Below are positions 7,567-15,610 of a DNA stretch of 64,000 nt, in pieces. Within the stretch, counting starts at the first letter, position 1. Every line of letters starts with the position of its first letter. Where the stretch lies: positions 1 to 64,000 of the forward strand of contig DASQIH010000181.1 in assembly GCA_035631655.1 (NCBI GenBank), read 5' to 3'. The notes beneath the pieces were generated by a model that had not been told where the DNA came from, did not search any database, and saw only the letters and a list, made by a program, of their open reading frames with translations. Made by a program: the position numbers and the translations under genes. This DNA is from Gp1-AA122 sp035631655. Its GTDB lineage: Bacteria; Acidobacteriota; Terriglobia; Terriglobales; Acidobacteriaceae.

Positions 7567-9186
7567 GTGTTCCCTATCTCCATTCACAATGAAGGATCGC
7601 TCGCATTGGGGTTTGCTATCGTGCTCGGTGCGTTCATCTCCGAAGACGGCGCAACGATTACCGCGGCAACCCTCACGGCGACGGCTACGCTCGATCCCAC
7701 GATTGCTTTTCTCAGCGCTTTTGCCGGTCTGTGGTTCGGCGACCTTGGCGTGTATGCCCTGGCCCGCGTCGGCGGCCCGGCCCTCCTGCGCCGCGAGTGG
7801 TTCCAAAAGTGGCTTGCTGCCCCCGTGCCCGACTCCCCCATTGCCGTCAACGACGGCCGCTTGGGGCTCGCCGTAAGTCGATTCTTTCCCGGTACGCGGC
7901 TTCCCGCCTACCTCTCCGCAGGTTTTCGGCGCATGCCCGCGTTCGTTTTTGCCGCGATCACGGCGGTCTCCGCGTTCGCTTGGGTGATCCTCGTGTTTGC
8001 CGCGATCCGGCTCGCCCCTTCTCGCAGTGAAGCCGTCGAACGGCACGCGAGCGAAGCAGCGCTCTTCGGATTGACGCTTTTTCTCATGCTTCATGTCTGG
8101 CGCAAGTGGGGCGCGATCGCCCGCCGCAAGATCGCCGTCGCTGCCATGCGTCTCGTCAAATGGGAATTCTGGCCGGCATGGCTCTTCTACTCCCCGGTCG
8201 CTCTCTTTTGCCTGTGGCTCGGTCTTCGTCACCGCGGATTCGCTCTTCCGGCCATCGCCAATGTGAATCAGAAAAACGGCGGCATCATCGGCGAATCGAA
8301 GATCGCCATTCTCGAAGAACTCTTGAGGACATCGCCGGAATCGACCGCCGAGACGTATTTGATACCGCCAGGCACGCGGGAGGAGCGACTCTCGAGAGTT
8401 GAGAGACTTTTTGAAGAGAAAGCTCTCTCGTTTCCCTTTGTGCTCAAACCCGACGTGGCACAGCGCGGAGCCGGCTTTCGCAAAATCGAATCCTTCGAGC
8501 AGGCGAGGCAGTATCTCGCTGCCGTATCGCTTCCGCTCATTCTGCAACGCTACGCGCCAGGGCCCCAGGAAGCCGGCATCTTCTATTACCGCTTCCCTCA
8601 GGAACAGACGGGCCATATTTTCGCTATCACCCGAAAGCAATTTCCGTTTGTCGTGGGGGACGGACGCCACACCGTGAGAGAACTCATCGAACGCGATTCT
8701 CGTGCCCGTCTCATTGCCGAAACCTATCTCGAACGGTTTGCGACACGCGCCGACGATGTCCTTCCCGCGGGAGAACGGCTTCGACTCGTCGAGGCCGGAA
8801 ATCATTGCCAGGGATGCATCTTCGCGGATGGCAACGAACTTCACTCCCAGGAGCTTTGCGCCGCCATCGACCGCATCAGCCGCAAACTGCCGGGCTTTTT
8901 CATCGGCCGCTACGACGTGCGCTACGAGAGCGATGAGGAGCTTCGCCTAGGCCAAGGCTTCACGATCGTGGAACTCAATGGAGCCGGATCGGAAGCTACC
9001 AACATTTATGATGAGCGCAATACTCTCTGGTCGGCCTATGTCACGCTCTATCGCCAGTGGTCGCTCGTCTATCAGATCGGTGCCGCGAACCGCGACCGTG
9101 GTTACCGGCCGCCGTCCCCTCTTGCTGTTTTTCGAGACTGGAACGTTTTCGCGCGCCAGGCGATCCAGCTTCCGATTTCCGACTGA
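7567..9186 (+). CDS. DedA (VTT) membrane domain fused to ATP-grasp domain
   Basis: From GTG 7567 the product has about 539 residues; the frame is open further upstream but overlaps the DinB-like gene there. Residues 10-160 form a DedA/SNARE-associated VTT domain (LGAFISEDGATITAA, FGDLGVYALARVGG, SRFFPGTRLPAYLSAGF), the membrane fold of undecaprenyl-phosphate and phospholipid flippases. After two more hydrophobic segments a cytosolic ATP-grasp-like domain follows, with FPFVLKPDVAQRGAGFRKI as the glycine-rich ATP loop and TIVELNGAGSEAT as the metal-binding end. It may couple an ATP-dependent ligation to lipid transport. The neighbouring NRDE gene starts six bases downstream. Confidence 0.8.
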   Translation: MFPISIHNEGSLALGFAIVLGAFISEDGATITAATLTATATLDPTIAFLSAFAGLWFGDLGVYALARVGGPALLRREWFQKWLAAPVPDSPIAVNDGRLGLAVSRFFPGTRLPAYLSAGFRRMPAFVFAAITAVSAFAWVILVFAAIRLAPSRSEAVERHASEAALFGLTLFLMLHVWRKWGAIARRKIAVAAMRLVKWEFWPAWLFYSPVALFCLWLGLRHRGFALPAIANVNQKNGGIIGESKIAILEELLRTSPESTAETYLIPPGTREERLSRVERLFEEKALSFPFVLKPDVAQRGAGFRKIESFEQARQYLAAVSLPLILQRYAPGPQEAGIFYYRFPQEQTGHIFAITRKQFPFVVGDGRHTVRELIERDSRARLIAETYLERFATRADDVLPAGERLRLVEAGNHCQGCIFADGNELHSQELCAAIDRISRKLPGFFIGRYDVRYESDEELRLGQGFTIVELNGAGSEATNIYDERNTLWSAYVTLYRQWSLVYQIGAANRDRGYRPPSPLAVFRDWNVFARQAIQLPISD

Positions 9187-9191
9187 ACGTC

Positions 9192-9944
9192 ATGTGCACC
9201 CTTACGTTTCTCCCAAGATCAGACGGCTACTTGGCTGGAATGAATCGCGACGAGCTGCGGACTCGTCCGGTTGCGTCTCCGCCGCAAGTTCGCAGGAGCG
9301 GTGGAAGAGAGACCTTGTATCCAACCGAACCAGCTGGCGGAACGTGGATCGCTTGCAATCAGCGTGGCGTTCTGCTGGCGCTGCTCAATTGGAACGACAT
9401 CGAACTCCACTACATAAGTAAAAAAACGAAAAGCCGCGGTTTCGTAATTCCAACGCTCATCGGCGGACAGAACCTCGCTGCGGTGGTATCCAGCTTCGAA
9501 CGAATACCGCTTGACGGCGTCCTGCCGTTTCGATTGTTCGGCTTCTTCCCGGGCGAAACGAGCGCGGTCCTGTGGAGCTGGGTTGGAATCCGCAAAAACC
9601 GGCAGGCTCTGCCGTGGTCTCGCGGCCACTGGTTCTCCTCAAGCCTCTCTGACCGGGCGGCCGAGCAACAGCGGGGAGTCGCCTGCGGCGCCGCTGCCTC
9701 AGAGCCCGGCTTCGGGACGTCGGAGTCACTGCGGCTTTTACACGCTTCTCATAGTCCCGCCGCAGGTCCCTTTTCGGTTTGCGTCCACCGGCCCGACGCG
9801 GCTACCGTAAGCTACACTGAAGTAATCTGCCGAGAAGAGTCGCTGCTCATGCGGTACGTGGCGGGAAATCCCTGCCGCAAACCGCAACCACAAGAGATTT
9901 CTGAGAGCCTTCTCGGCCGCGACGATTCGAGCCAGGCTGCCTGA
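9192..9944 (+). CDS. NRDE (TANGO2-like) family protein
   Basis: The 250-residue product begins MCTLTFLP, then GYLAGMNRDELRTRP, which contains the N-R-D-E signature. PAGGTWIACNQRGVLLALLNW is the second conserved block. These proteins resemble Ntn hydrolases, with Cys2 as the presumed nucleophile once Met1 is removed; the eukaryotic homologue TANGO2 is linked to heme and lipid handling. The start at 9192 is fixed by Cys2. The gene follows the DedA/ATP-grasp gene by five bases, so the two are probably co-transcribed. Substrate unknown. Confidence 0.85.
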   Translation: MCTLTFLPRSDGYLAGMNRDELRTRPVASPPQVRRSGGRETLYPTEPAGGTWIACNQRGVLLALLNWNDIELHYISKKTKSRGFVIPTLIGGQNLAAVVSSFERIPLDGVLPFRLFGFFPGETSAVLWSWVGIRKNRQALPWSRGHWFSSSLSDRAAEQQRGVACGAAASEPGFGTSESLRLLHASHSPAAGPFSVCVHRPDAATVSYTEVICREESLLMRYVAGNPCRKPQPQEISESLLGRDDSSQAA

Positions 9945-10013
9945 AACTTTTTGGCCCGACGACGCTCTTACGCCTTGTCGCCGTTTCTACTTCTCGCATA
10001 TTCGGGAGAATCC

Positions 10014-10691
10014 GTGAAGGACACAGTGGTTTTCATAACCGGAGCCAAGGGAGGACTCGGAACGTTCGTCACGCAGAAGTTCCTGGCGACCGGTGCGACC
10101 GTCATCGGCGCTTCCCGCAGTATCGCGAAAGAAGACTTTCCCGCCCCCAATTTCACACCGCTCTCTGTTGATTTTACGCGTGCCGCCGCGGTTCGTGAGG
10201 CCATCGAATCGACCGTTGCGCGCGCCGGCAAGCTCGATGTTCTGGTGCATGTTCTCGGTGGATTCGCCGGAGGCGCCAAAGTGGAAGATACGGACGATGC
10301 CACCTGGGAGCAGATGCGTGACCTGAATCTGACCGCGGCGTTCTACGTTCTGCGTGCCGCAATTCCACACCTGCGGAAATCGCGCCGCGGCCGCATCGTG
10401 GTCGTCGGCAGTTTGACGGCCACCGAACCCCGCGCCAGTCTTGCCGCGTATGTAACGTTTAAAGCGGCACTTACCATGCTCGTGCGTACCGCCGCGCTCG
10501 AAAATAAAGATGCGGGACTTACGGCCAATGTCATTCTTCCCGGCACCATGGACACGCCGGCAAATCGCAAGGCCATACCTAACGCCGACTTCGGCAAATG
10601 GCTCGACCCCGCCAAGGTCGCCGATCTCGCCTTGTGGCTTGCCGACGAAAACGCCGGGCATATCTCGGGCGCAAGCATCCCGATCGAGTAA
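10014..10691 (+). CDS. Short-chain dehydrogenase/reductase
   Basis: From GTG 10014, with GGGAGA upstream, the product has 225 residues. It is a classical SDR: TGAKGGLG is the NAD(P)-binding glycine loop, VLGGFAGG the central strand, VVVGSLTA carries the catalytic Ser, and YVTFK gives the Tyr-xxx-Lys pair. NVILPGTMDTPANR is the usual PG motif. The substrate is unknown; 3-oxoacyl-ACP-reductase-like enzymes are the nearest group. It starts about 70 bp after the NRDE gene and is followed after four bases by a small membrane protein of the ferric-reductase operon. Confidence 0.88.
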   Translation: MKDTVVFITGAKGGLGTFVTQKFLATGATVIGASRSIAKEDFPAPNFTPLSVDFTRAAAVREAIESTVARAGKLDVLVHVLGGFAGGAKVEDTDDATWEQMRDLNLTAAFYVLRAAIPHLRKSRRGRIVVVGSLTATEPRASLAAYVTFKAALTMLVRTAALENKDAGLTANVILPGTMDTPANRKAIPNADFGKWLDPAKVADLALWLADENAGHISGASIPIE

Positions 10692-10695
10692 CCTT

Positions 10696-10938
10696 ATGTA
10701 CGAGCGTCTCGCCATCTGGTTCGTCTACGCGTTCTATCTCTATTTCGGTCTCGGACTCCTGTTTGCCGTCGCGTTTGTCACAAGCGGCGTGAAACGCCTC
10801 GACCCCAATGCGAAGGGAAGCGGCGTGGTGTTTCGCCTGCTGATTCTTCCGGGATCGGCGGCGTTCTGGCCGCTCCTCCTCCGGCGCTGGATTCGCGGGG
10901 ATCGCGACGTCCCCGAAGAAAGGAATCCGCACCGATGA
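10696..10938 (+). CDS. Small two-helix membrane protein
   Basis: From ATG 10696 the product has 80 residues. Hydrophobic segments at about 5-28 (IWFVYAFYLYFGLGLLFAVAF) and 45-62 predict two membrane helices, with a basic C-terminal tail (LLRRWIRGDRDVPEER). I recognise no named family. It is the first gene of a chain in which each stop overlaps the next start (ATGA at 10935, ATGA at 11375, GTGA at 12424), so it is probably a subunit or assembly factor of the ferric-reductase/Rieske protein encoded two genes later. Confidence 0.75.
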   Translation: MYERLAIWFVYAFYLYFGLGLLFAVAFVTSGVKRLDPNAKGSGVVFRLLILPGSAAFWPLLLRRWIRGDRDVPEERNPHR

Positions 10939-11378
10939 TTCAGCCTCTGCGGCGAGTCCATACGCGGGCCTTTCTTGTGCTTGGCATTTTTCTTCCCATT
11001 CTCTTTGTTGCCGGTGTGAGATCCAGGCGAACGTCTACCGCCTCGCCGGTCGGGCAAGCACAAGCGCACACATTCGCGGCGCTCTCCGAACGCACCATTA
11101 CGATTGACGGCGCGCGCGTCACCGCCAAAATGTTTCCTGACGGCGCGAGCACTGTGATGCAAATCAGTTCCAGCCCGGAACTGCTTGCTCCCGACGTCCT
11201 CGTCTATGCATCGACAAGCGAACCGAAAAACGACGTGTCCACCGATGCGGTACTCCTTGGAGCCTTTGTTTCGGGAAAGACCTATCGCTTGCCCTCCGCG
11301 AATTCCCGCTTCGTTCTTCTCTATAGCCTGCCGCGGAAGGAACTGCTCGCAACGTTCGCCGCCGGGGACGGGCGATGA
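10935..11378 (+). CDS. Membrane-anchored protein of unknown function
   Basis: This 147-residue product has one N-terminal hydrophobic helix (AFLVLGIFLPILFVAGV), probably an uncleaved signal anchor, and an exported domain rich in beta-type sequence (TITIDGARVTAKMF, DVLVYASTSEP, GKTYRLPSANSRFVLLYSL). There is no Cys, so no heme c or Fe-S ligand set. I do not recognise a family. Its start overlaps the preceding gene and its stop overlaps the ferric-reductase/Rieske gene, so it most likely works with that protein. Confidence 0.7.
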   Translation: MIQPLRRVHTRAFLVLGIFLPILFVAGVRSRRTSTASPVGQAQAHTFAALSERTITIDGARVTAKMFPDGASTVMQISSSPELLAPDVLVYASTSEPKNDVSTDAVLLGAFVSGKTYRLPSANSRFVLLYSLPRKELLATFAAGDGR

Positions 11379-12427
11379 GTCATGTCTATCAAGCCGTCGG
11401 TTGGAACCGGCAAAAGCGTCTCTACGATACGGTCGTTACTGTCGGAGTTCTCTTGTACGTGGGGCTCTTCTTCGGCATTGGCACCGTCCTCTATCCCACG
11501 GCAACCGCTGAGACGCTGATCATTCGTGGTGTCGGTTCCGCCGCATTCTTTCTTCTGCACATCGTGCTGTGTATCGGCCCCTTGTGCCGGCTGGACTCGC
11601 GTTTTCTCCCGCTGCTTTATAACCGCCGCCATCTCGGTGTCGTGACGTTCCTGCTCGGACTCATTCATGGAACGTTCGGCATCGTGCAGTTCCACAGCCT
11701 GGGCGACAAAAACCCCTTGGTCAGCCTCTTCATCTCCAATCAGGATTTGGCGAGCCTCCGCAATTTCCCCTTTCAGCAACTCGGTTTTGCCGCTCTCGTG
11801 ATCTTGTTTCTGATGGCCGCAACGAGCCACGATTTCTGGCTGCGGAACCTGACGCCCCCGGTGTGGAAGAGTTTGCACATGCTCGTCTACGTGGCCTACG
11901 GGCTCTTAGTCGCGCACGTAACACTGGGCGAGCTGCAGTCCGAGACGACTCCCATTCTGGTGCTCGCCACAGGAGCGGGTCTCGTTGTTGTCGTCGCGCT
12001 GCACCTTGTTGCAGCATCACGCGAAAAACGAACCGATCAGCGGAAACTGGATTCAGCAACGGATGGCTTCGTCAAGGCGTGCGCAGTTGAAAGCATTCCG
12101 GAAAAGTGCGCCACGGTCGTCTCGCTGCATGGTGAGCGTATCGCCATTTTCAAATTCGACGGGAAGGTTTCCGCCGTCTCCAATGTCTGCCGCCATCAAA
12201 ATGGACCTTTGGGCGAGGGCAAGGTCATCGACGGATGCATCACTTGCCCGTGGCACGGCTACCAATACCTCCCGGAGACCGGAACGTCGCCTCCACCGTT
12301 TACCGAAAAAGTTTCCACGTTTCGCAGCAAGGTCCTGGACGGATGCGTGTGGGTCGATCCCAAGCCTAACCCGCCCGGGACACGGGTCGAGCCCGCGAGA
12401 ATTCCGAACGCTGAGGTGACGTCGTGA
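11375..12427 (+). CDS. Ferric-reductase-like membrane domain fused to Rieske protein
   Basis: The 350-residue protein has two parts. Residues 15-215 contain about six helices of the ferric-reductase/YedZ type with His residues placed to hold b hemes (FFLLHIVLCIG, RRHLGVVTFLLGLIHGTFG, LHMLVYVAYGLLVAHV). Residues 240-335 form a Rieske [2Fe-2S] domain with CRHQNGPLG (C-x-H) and CPWHGYQY (C-x2-H). The soluble FAD/NAD module of usual ferric reductases is replaced by the Rieske domain, so electrons probably pass between membrane heme and the 2Fe-2S cluster. It sits inside a translationally coupled operon. Direction and partner are unknown. Confidence 0.85.
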   Translation: MSHVYQAVGWNRQKRLYDTVVTVGVLLYVGLFFGIGTVLYPTATAETLIIRGVGSAAFFLLHIVLCIGPLCRLDSRFLPLLYNRRHLGVVTFLLGLIHGTFGIVQFHSLGDKNPLVSLFISNQDLASLRNFPFQQLGFAALVILFLMAATSHDFWLRNLTPPVWKSLHMLVYVAYGLLVAHVTLGELQSETTPILVLATGAGLVVVVALHLVAASREKRTDQRKLDSATDGFVKACAVESIPEKCATVVSLHGERIAIFKFDGKVSAVSNVCRHQNGPLGEGKVIDGCITCPWHGYQYLPETGTSPPPFTEKVSTFRSKVLDGCVWVDPKPNPPGTRVEPARIPNAEVTS

Positions 12428-13173
12428 AGGAGTTTTACGTCGGCTATCTACCCCAGGCGCCTCCGGCCATCCGCCGACTCGTGCGGCTGATCGTAGGGCT
12501 TTTGTTGTTGGCAGCGGTCGGAAGCGCGATCACGATCGCCGCGCTCCAGGATCCGTTTGCAGCATCCGCATTCGAATTCGGAAAGACGCGCACCTTTGCG
12601 GGAACGATCGAGGCCAGCCCGTATCCCACGCTCGTAGTCACCCGGCCAGGTAACGCGACCCCTCGCACTTCGCGCTATCTCTTGGTGGCGAAAGGCAAAC
12701 ACGGCGCGGACCAAGAGGTCCCGGCGTACGACAAGAAGGCCATTCGCCTGACCGGCACACTGATCTTCCGCGGAGGCCAGACCCTGATCGAAGTCGAACC
12801 TGGCTCGCTGTCTGAGGACAAGACCGCAGCCCCACAACCCGACGTCGAAGTAAAGGATCTCGGGATGTTTGAGTTGGTCGGAGAGATCGTCGACAGCAAG
12901 TGCTACTCAGGCGTCATGAACCCGGGAGAAGGCAAAGTGCACCGGGATTGCGCCGTAAGGTGCCTCAGTGGGGGAATTCCTCCCGTATTTGCGGTCGCCG
13001 ATTTCGAGGGTGCGCCCGCCACCTTTGTTCTCACCGATCACAACCAGAAGCTGCTTCCCCGTACTTCCTTGCGCTTCGCGGCAAAACGCGTCCGCATTCG
13101 CGGTCATGTGGTGCAAATCGGCGATTCCTTGCGTCTCGAAACCGACCCCGCGAGCATTTCTGAGTTACCGTAA
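12424..13173 (+). CDS. Membrane-anchored protein with conserved Cys motif, ferric-reductase operon
   Basis: Starting with GTG that overlaps the previous stop, the 249-residue product has one helix at about 20-42 (LIVGLLLLAAVGSAITIAAL) and an exported domain. The first half is beta-rich; the second contains DSKCYSGVMNPGEGKVHRDCAVRCLSGG, with three Cys that may bind metal or form a disulfide, and ends in an OB-like strand set. I know this Cys-containing block only from uncharacterised proteins beside Rieske-type genes. It is probably a partner of the Rieske/heme protein. Confidence 0.75.
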   Translation: MKEFYVGYLPQAPPAIRRLVRLIVGLLLLAAVGSAITIAALQDPFAASAFEFGKTRTFAGTIEASPYPTLVVTRPGNATPRTSRYLLVAKGKHGADQEVPAYDKKAIRLTGTLIFRGGQTLIEVEPGSLSEDKTAAPQPDVEVKDLGMFELVGEIVDSKCYSGVMNPGEGKVHRDCAVRCLSGGIPPVFAVADFEGAPATFVLTDHNQKLLPRTSLRFAAKRVRIRGHVVQIGDSLRLETDPASISELP

Positions 13174-13195
13174 CTCGACCCATTTTTTTCGCATC
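13170..13195 (+). promoter_or_regulatory. ECF-type promoter motif before SnoaL-like gene
   Basis: GTAAC overlaps the stop codon of the preceding gene, and CGCATC follows after 15 bases, one more than in the other copies. The gene starts 60 bp downstream. Confidence 0.4.
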
Positions 13196-13254
13196 CGGGA
13201 ACTCTCTTGGCGCATCCGATGGAGCCAGTCTCGCGCCGCAGGAGGCCTTATCCC

Positions 13255-13719
13255 ATGAACGATGTTTACGCGATCAACGTCGCCAAAACCGAATTCCGCG
13301 AAGGCTACAACACGGGAGACATCAACCGCCTGATGGCCACCTTCCACCCCGATGGATTTACCGACATGTCGGAAGGCGAGGCGAGCAACTACGGCTCGGA
13401 AGCAACCGCCGTGTGGCGCAAACGCCTGGCGGAGCTTTTTGCCGGCTACCACGCCAAACTCACTCCCATCATCATCAATATCGTCGTGCTGGGCGGCACC
13501 GCCTACGACTATGGGTGGCACGAGCTGACGCTGACTCCCAAGGCTGGCGGGGACCTCGTCCGCAAACGGTACCGCTATTTTGAACTGTGGAATAAAGACG
13601 CTGGCGGCCAATGGAAGATCGCCATGCATATGACCAACAGCGACGTTCCCGAGGAACTCAACGGATTTAAGAGCCACTGGTTCTTGAGTGAGGAAGCCTC
13701 GGCGAGTGCGTCAGCGTGA
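13255..13719 (+). CDS. SnoaL-like/DUF4440 protein (NTF2 fold)
   Basis: From ATG 13255, preceded by GGAGG, the 154-residue product fits the NTF2-like cone: an N-terminal helix FREGYNTGDINRLMATFHPDG, then FTDMSEG, GGTAYDYGWHELTLTP and YRYFELWNKDAGGQWKIAMHM, the last being the typical C-terminal strand pair. Such proteins bind small molecules or act as isomerases and hydrolases; no catalytic residues can be assigned. It is cytoplasmic, with no signal peptide. It converges with the second anti-sigma gene. Confidence 0.82.
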   Translation: MNDVYAINVAKTEFREGYNTGDINRLMATFHPDGFTDMSEGEASNYGSEATAVWRKRLAELFAGYHAKLTPIIINIVVLGGTAYDYGWHELTLTPKAGGDLVRKRYRYFELWNKDAGGQWKIAMHMTNSDVPEELNGFKSHWFLSEEASASASA

Positions 13720-13755
13720 CGCTTGTCTTTTTGCTGGAATTTAGATGCGGGCGAG

Positions 13756-14001
13756 CTACTTGTCTTTAATCTTGGCGTGGAGGCGCTTGCTGAATTCTTC
13801 GGGTACCTGATACTCGACACCATCCCCGATCAGTTTCACGACGTTCCGCGTTCCGTCCAAAATCGCGCGGCAGTGCGCGCAGCCCTTGAAGTGGGTCTCC
13901 ATGCGCGAACGGAGTTCCGCGTCGACCTCCCCATCGAGAAAATTGGAGATCTCCCGCCAAACCTCCAGGCAGCTGATTTCAATCACCGTCATTGGATACA
14001 C
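13756..14001 (-). CDS. Zinc-finger anti-sigma factor
   Basis: The product has 81 residues (78 if it starts at ATG 13992). It is a ZAS-type anti-sigma factor: an N-terminal Cys (EISCLEVW), NFLDGEVDAEL, and the zinc motif HFKGCAHC (H-x3-C-x2-C). It resembles the anti-sigma at 4947 and the orphan at 20986. It lies 36 bp downstream of the second ECF sigma gene on the same strand. A weak copy of the shared promoter motif (13995-14019) overlaps the first codons, which would allow a separate, nearly leaderless transcript starting at ATG 13992. Confidence 0.85.
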   Translation of the reverse strand: MYPMTVIEISCLEVWREISNFLDGEVDAELRSRMETHFKGCAHCRAILDGTRNVVKLIGDGVEYQVPEEFSKRLHAKIKDK

Positions 14002-14019
14002 GAGGGCCCATTAAGTTTC
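13995..14019 (-). promoter_or_regulatory. Weak ECF-type promoter motif before anti-sigma gene
   Basis: The minus strand reads GAAAC, 14 bases, TGTATC, one mismatch from the consensus. Its -10 block ends only three bases before ATG 13992. The site lies between sigma and anti-sigma genes and would give the anti-sigma factor its own feedback promoter. Confidence 0.35.
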
Positions 14020-14037
14020 GCCACGGAAAACCATACG

Positions 14038-14679
14038 CTACCACGGCCGGACCTTCTCATACTCGACTTTCCCGTTGCTCCAGCTCCCGTCGATACCCGG
14101 CGCGAGCGCGTCCCGCATGTGAAAGCGGGCTCGGAGCAGACGCGTCTTGACACTGGCCACGGTAATACCCAAAACCTGTGCCGTCTCCTGAATGCTTAGA
14201 TGCTGGATGTCTCGTAAAATCAACACTTCTCGGTACTTTTGCGGAAGGGACTGCAAAGCTCGCTGCAGAGCCTCGCGCAGTTGCTTGCGCTGCAGCTCCT
14301 CGGAGGGAATCTCCCGCCAATCGGCAAAGTCTTTCGGGAAGGCGTCCCCGGTGTCGTCGGTCCGCGGCTCGTCGATGGACTCGTACAGGTGCCGGCGGTC
14401 CTTCCGCAGCTTCAAGCGGGCCTCGTTGATCGTGATTTGAATGAGCCACGTGCTGAACCGGGCCTCGCCCCGGAAGCGTGGCAACGCGCTGAAGGCCTTT
14501 AGCACAGCCTCTTGGGCTACTTCCTCGGCGTCTGCAACGTTGTTCAGGATGGACATCGCGGCCGTAAATACACCGCGCTCGCACGGTTCGACCAGAGCAT
14601 AGAAGGCCTCTTTGTCTCCAGCGCAGACCCGCTGAATCAACTCAACTTCGTTGTCGAGACTTAGCTTCGTCGTGCCCAT
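14038..14679 (-). CDS. RNA polymerase ECF sigma factor
   Basis: This 213-residue protein is a second ECF sigma factor. Region 2 lies at about 20-90 (EAFYALVEPCERGVFTAA, DAEEVAQEAVLKAFSAL, ARFSTWLIQITINEA) and region 4 at about 130-190 (LPQKYREVLILRDIQHLS, ETAQVLGITVASVKTRLLRARF). It is followed by a ZAS anti-sigma gene. It is only distantly similar to the sigma at 5183, so the two may read different or overlapping promoters. The upstream 14680-14932 shows no gene and no clear promoter motif. Confidence 0.92.
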   Translation of the reverse strand: MGTTKLSLDNEVELIQRVCAGDKEAFYALVEPCERGVFTAAMSILNNVADAEEVAQEAVLKAFSALPRFRGEARFSTWLIQITINEARLKLRKDRRHLYESIDEPRTDDTGDAFPKDFADWREIPSEELQRKQLREALQRALQSLPQKYREVLILRDIQHLSIQETAQVLGITVASVKTRLLRARFHMRDALAPGIDGSWSNGKVEYEKVRPW

Positions 14680-14932
14680 TCCTCAGCTCGTGAACAACCC
14701 AATTACCGAATAATGTTTGGCCTAAATCCGACCCCGCGTCGGTGTCGAGAAACCCGGTACCCATCGCGGCTTCTAGGGAGAACGTCCGAATTGCCCTATC
14801 GGATGCATCTCGGGGCGTGAGGATGCAACTATTTTCTAAATTTCGAGGCCGCTGCTTCGTGAAAGCACCCCCGGTCGCTACCGCAAAGGCCCACAGGGGA
14901 AGGACTTGCCTCGCACTGAGAACTGAATGCGC

Positions 14933-15598
14933 TCAAGTTCGTTCAACAATCATGCAGTGGGGCCGATGACGGCGCAAAAGGTTATCCAAGCTTACCCAAG
15001 AGGCGTCGGCTATCGAAACAACGCAAGCACCTGCTGCGAGCACGAAAACGCCGTAGAAAAACTGCGATTCGATCAGCCCGGAGAAAGTCATAGCGCTTCC
15101 AAAAAGGCACAGCAGAACAGCCGCTGCCCGCGCGACATACGGGATTCGAATTCCCAGAATCAAAGCGATGCCGAGGACGGCTTCAAATACGGTGGCCACA
15201 ACGGCAAGAATCGGCGCAAAGCTCGCCGGCAGGAAAGCGTTGACTTGACGCGTATAGGCAATGAAATGTGCGAAATCGCCCCAGGAGACTCCGTGCCCCG
15301 GCGGTCCGAGCAACCCAAAACGATCCGCCACGGAGAGAGCAAATTCGGCCCCTAGTACAATTCGCACGACTGTCGCGATCCAGCGAATCCTGCCTTGCGT
15401 CGCCGCCAGAGAGCCGAACAGCATTGCGAAGGCCAGTGGCTGCACTAAATGGCCCCACGGCAAGTGCAAGACAAGACGTGCGAAAACGATGTAGCCACAC
15501 TCAACAGCTATGGTGAGCCAGAGCGCGGCGGAGGCAAGTCGCTTCATCGCAATTCCGCTTTCATTACTGTAAAGAGCATGCAGGAGTGCGCGTGTCAT
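14933..15598 (-). CDS. DoxX-like membrane protein
   Basis: From ATG 15598, with GTGAGG upstream, the product has 221 residues; ATG 15547 is an alternative. There are four to six helices with DoxX-type features (VVRIVLGAEFALSVADRFGLLG, VVATVFEAVLGIALILGIRI), and a loop rich in aromatic residues between helices (GVSWGDFAHFIAYTRQVNAFLP). The function of this branch is unknown. It follows the debranching-enzyme gene by only 12 bp on the same strand and may be the last gene of that operon. Confidence 0.78.
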   Translation of the reverse strand: MTRALLHALYSNESGIAMKRLASAALWLTIAVECGYIVFARLVLHLPWGHLVQPLAFAMLFGSLAATQGRIRWIATVVRIVLGAEFALSVADRFGLLGPPGHGVSWGDFAHFIAYTRQVNAFLPASFAPILAVVATVFEAVLGIALILGIRIPYVARAAAVLLCLFGSAMTFSGLIESQFFYGVFVLAAGACVVSIADASWVSLDNLLRRHRPHCMIVERT

Positions 15599-15610
15599 CG
15601 CTGACCTCAC

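Noticed and set aside
9943..9967. ECF-type motif before the SDR gene (GAAAC-N14-ACGCTC)
   Set aside because: The -35 block fits but the -10 block does not match CGNATC, and the gene probably belongs to a longer transcript.
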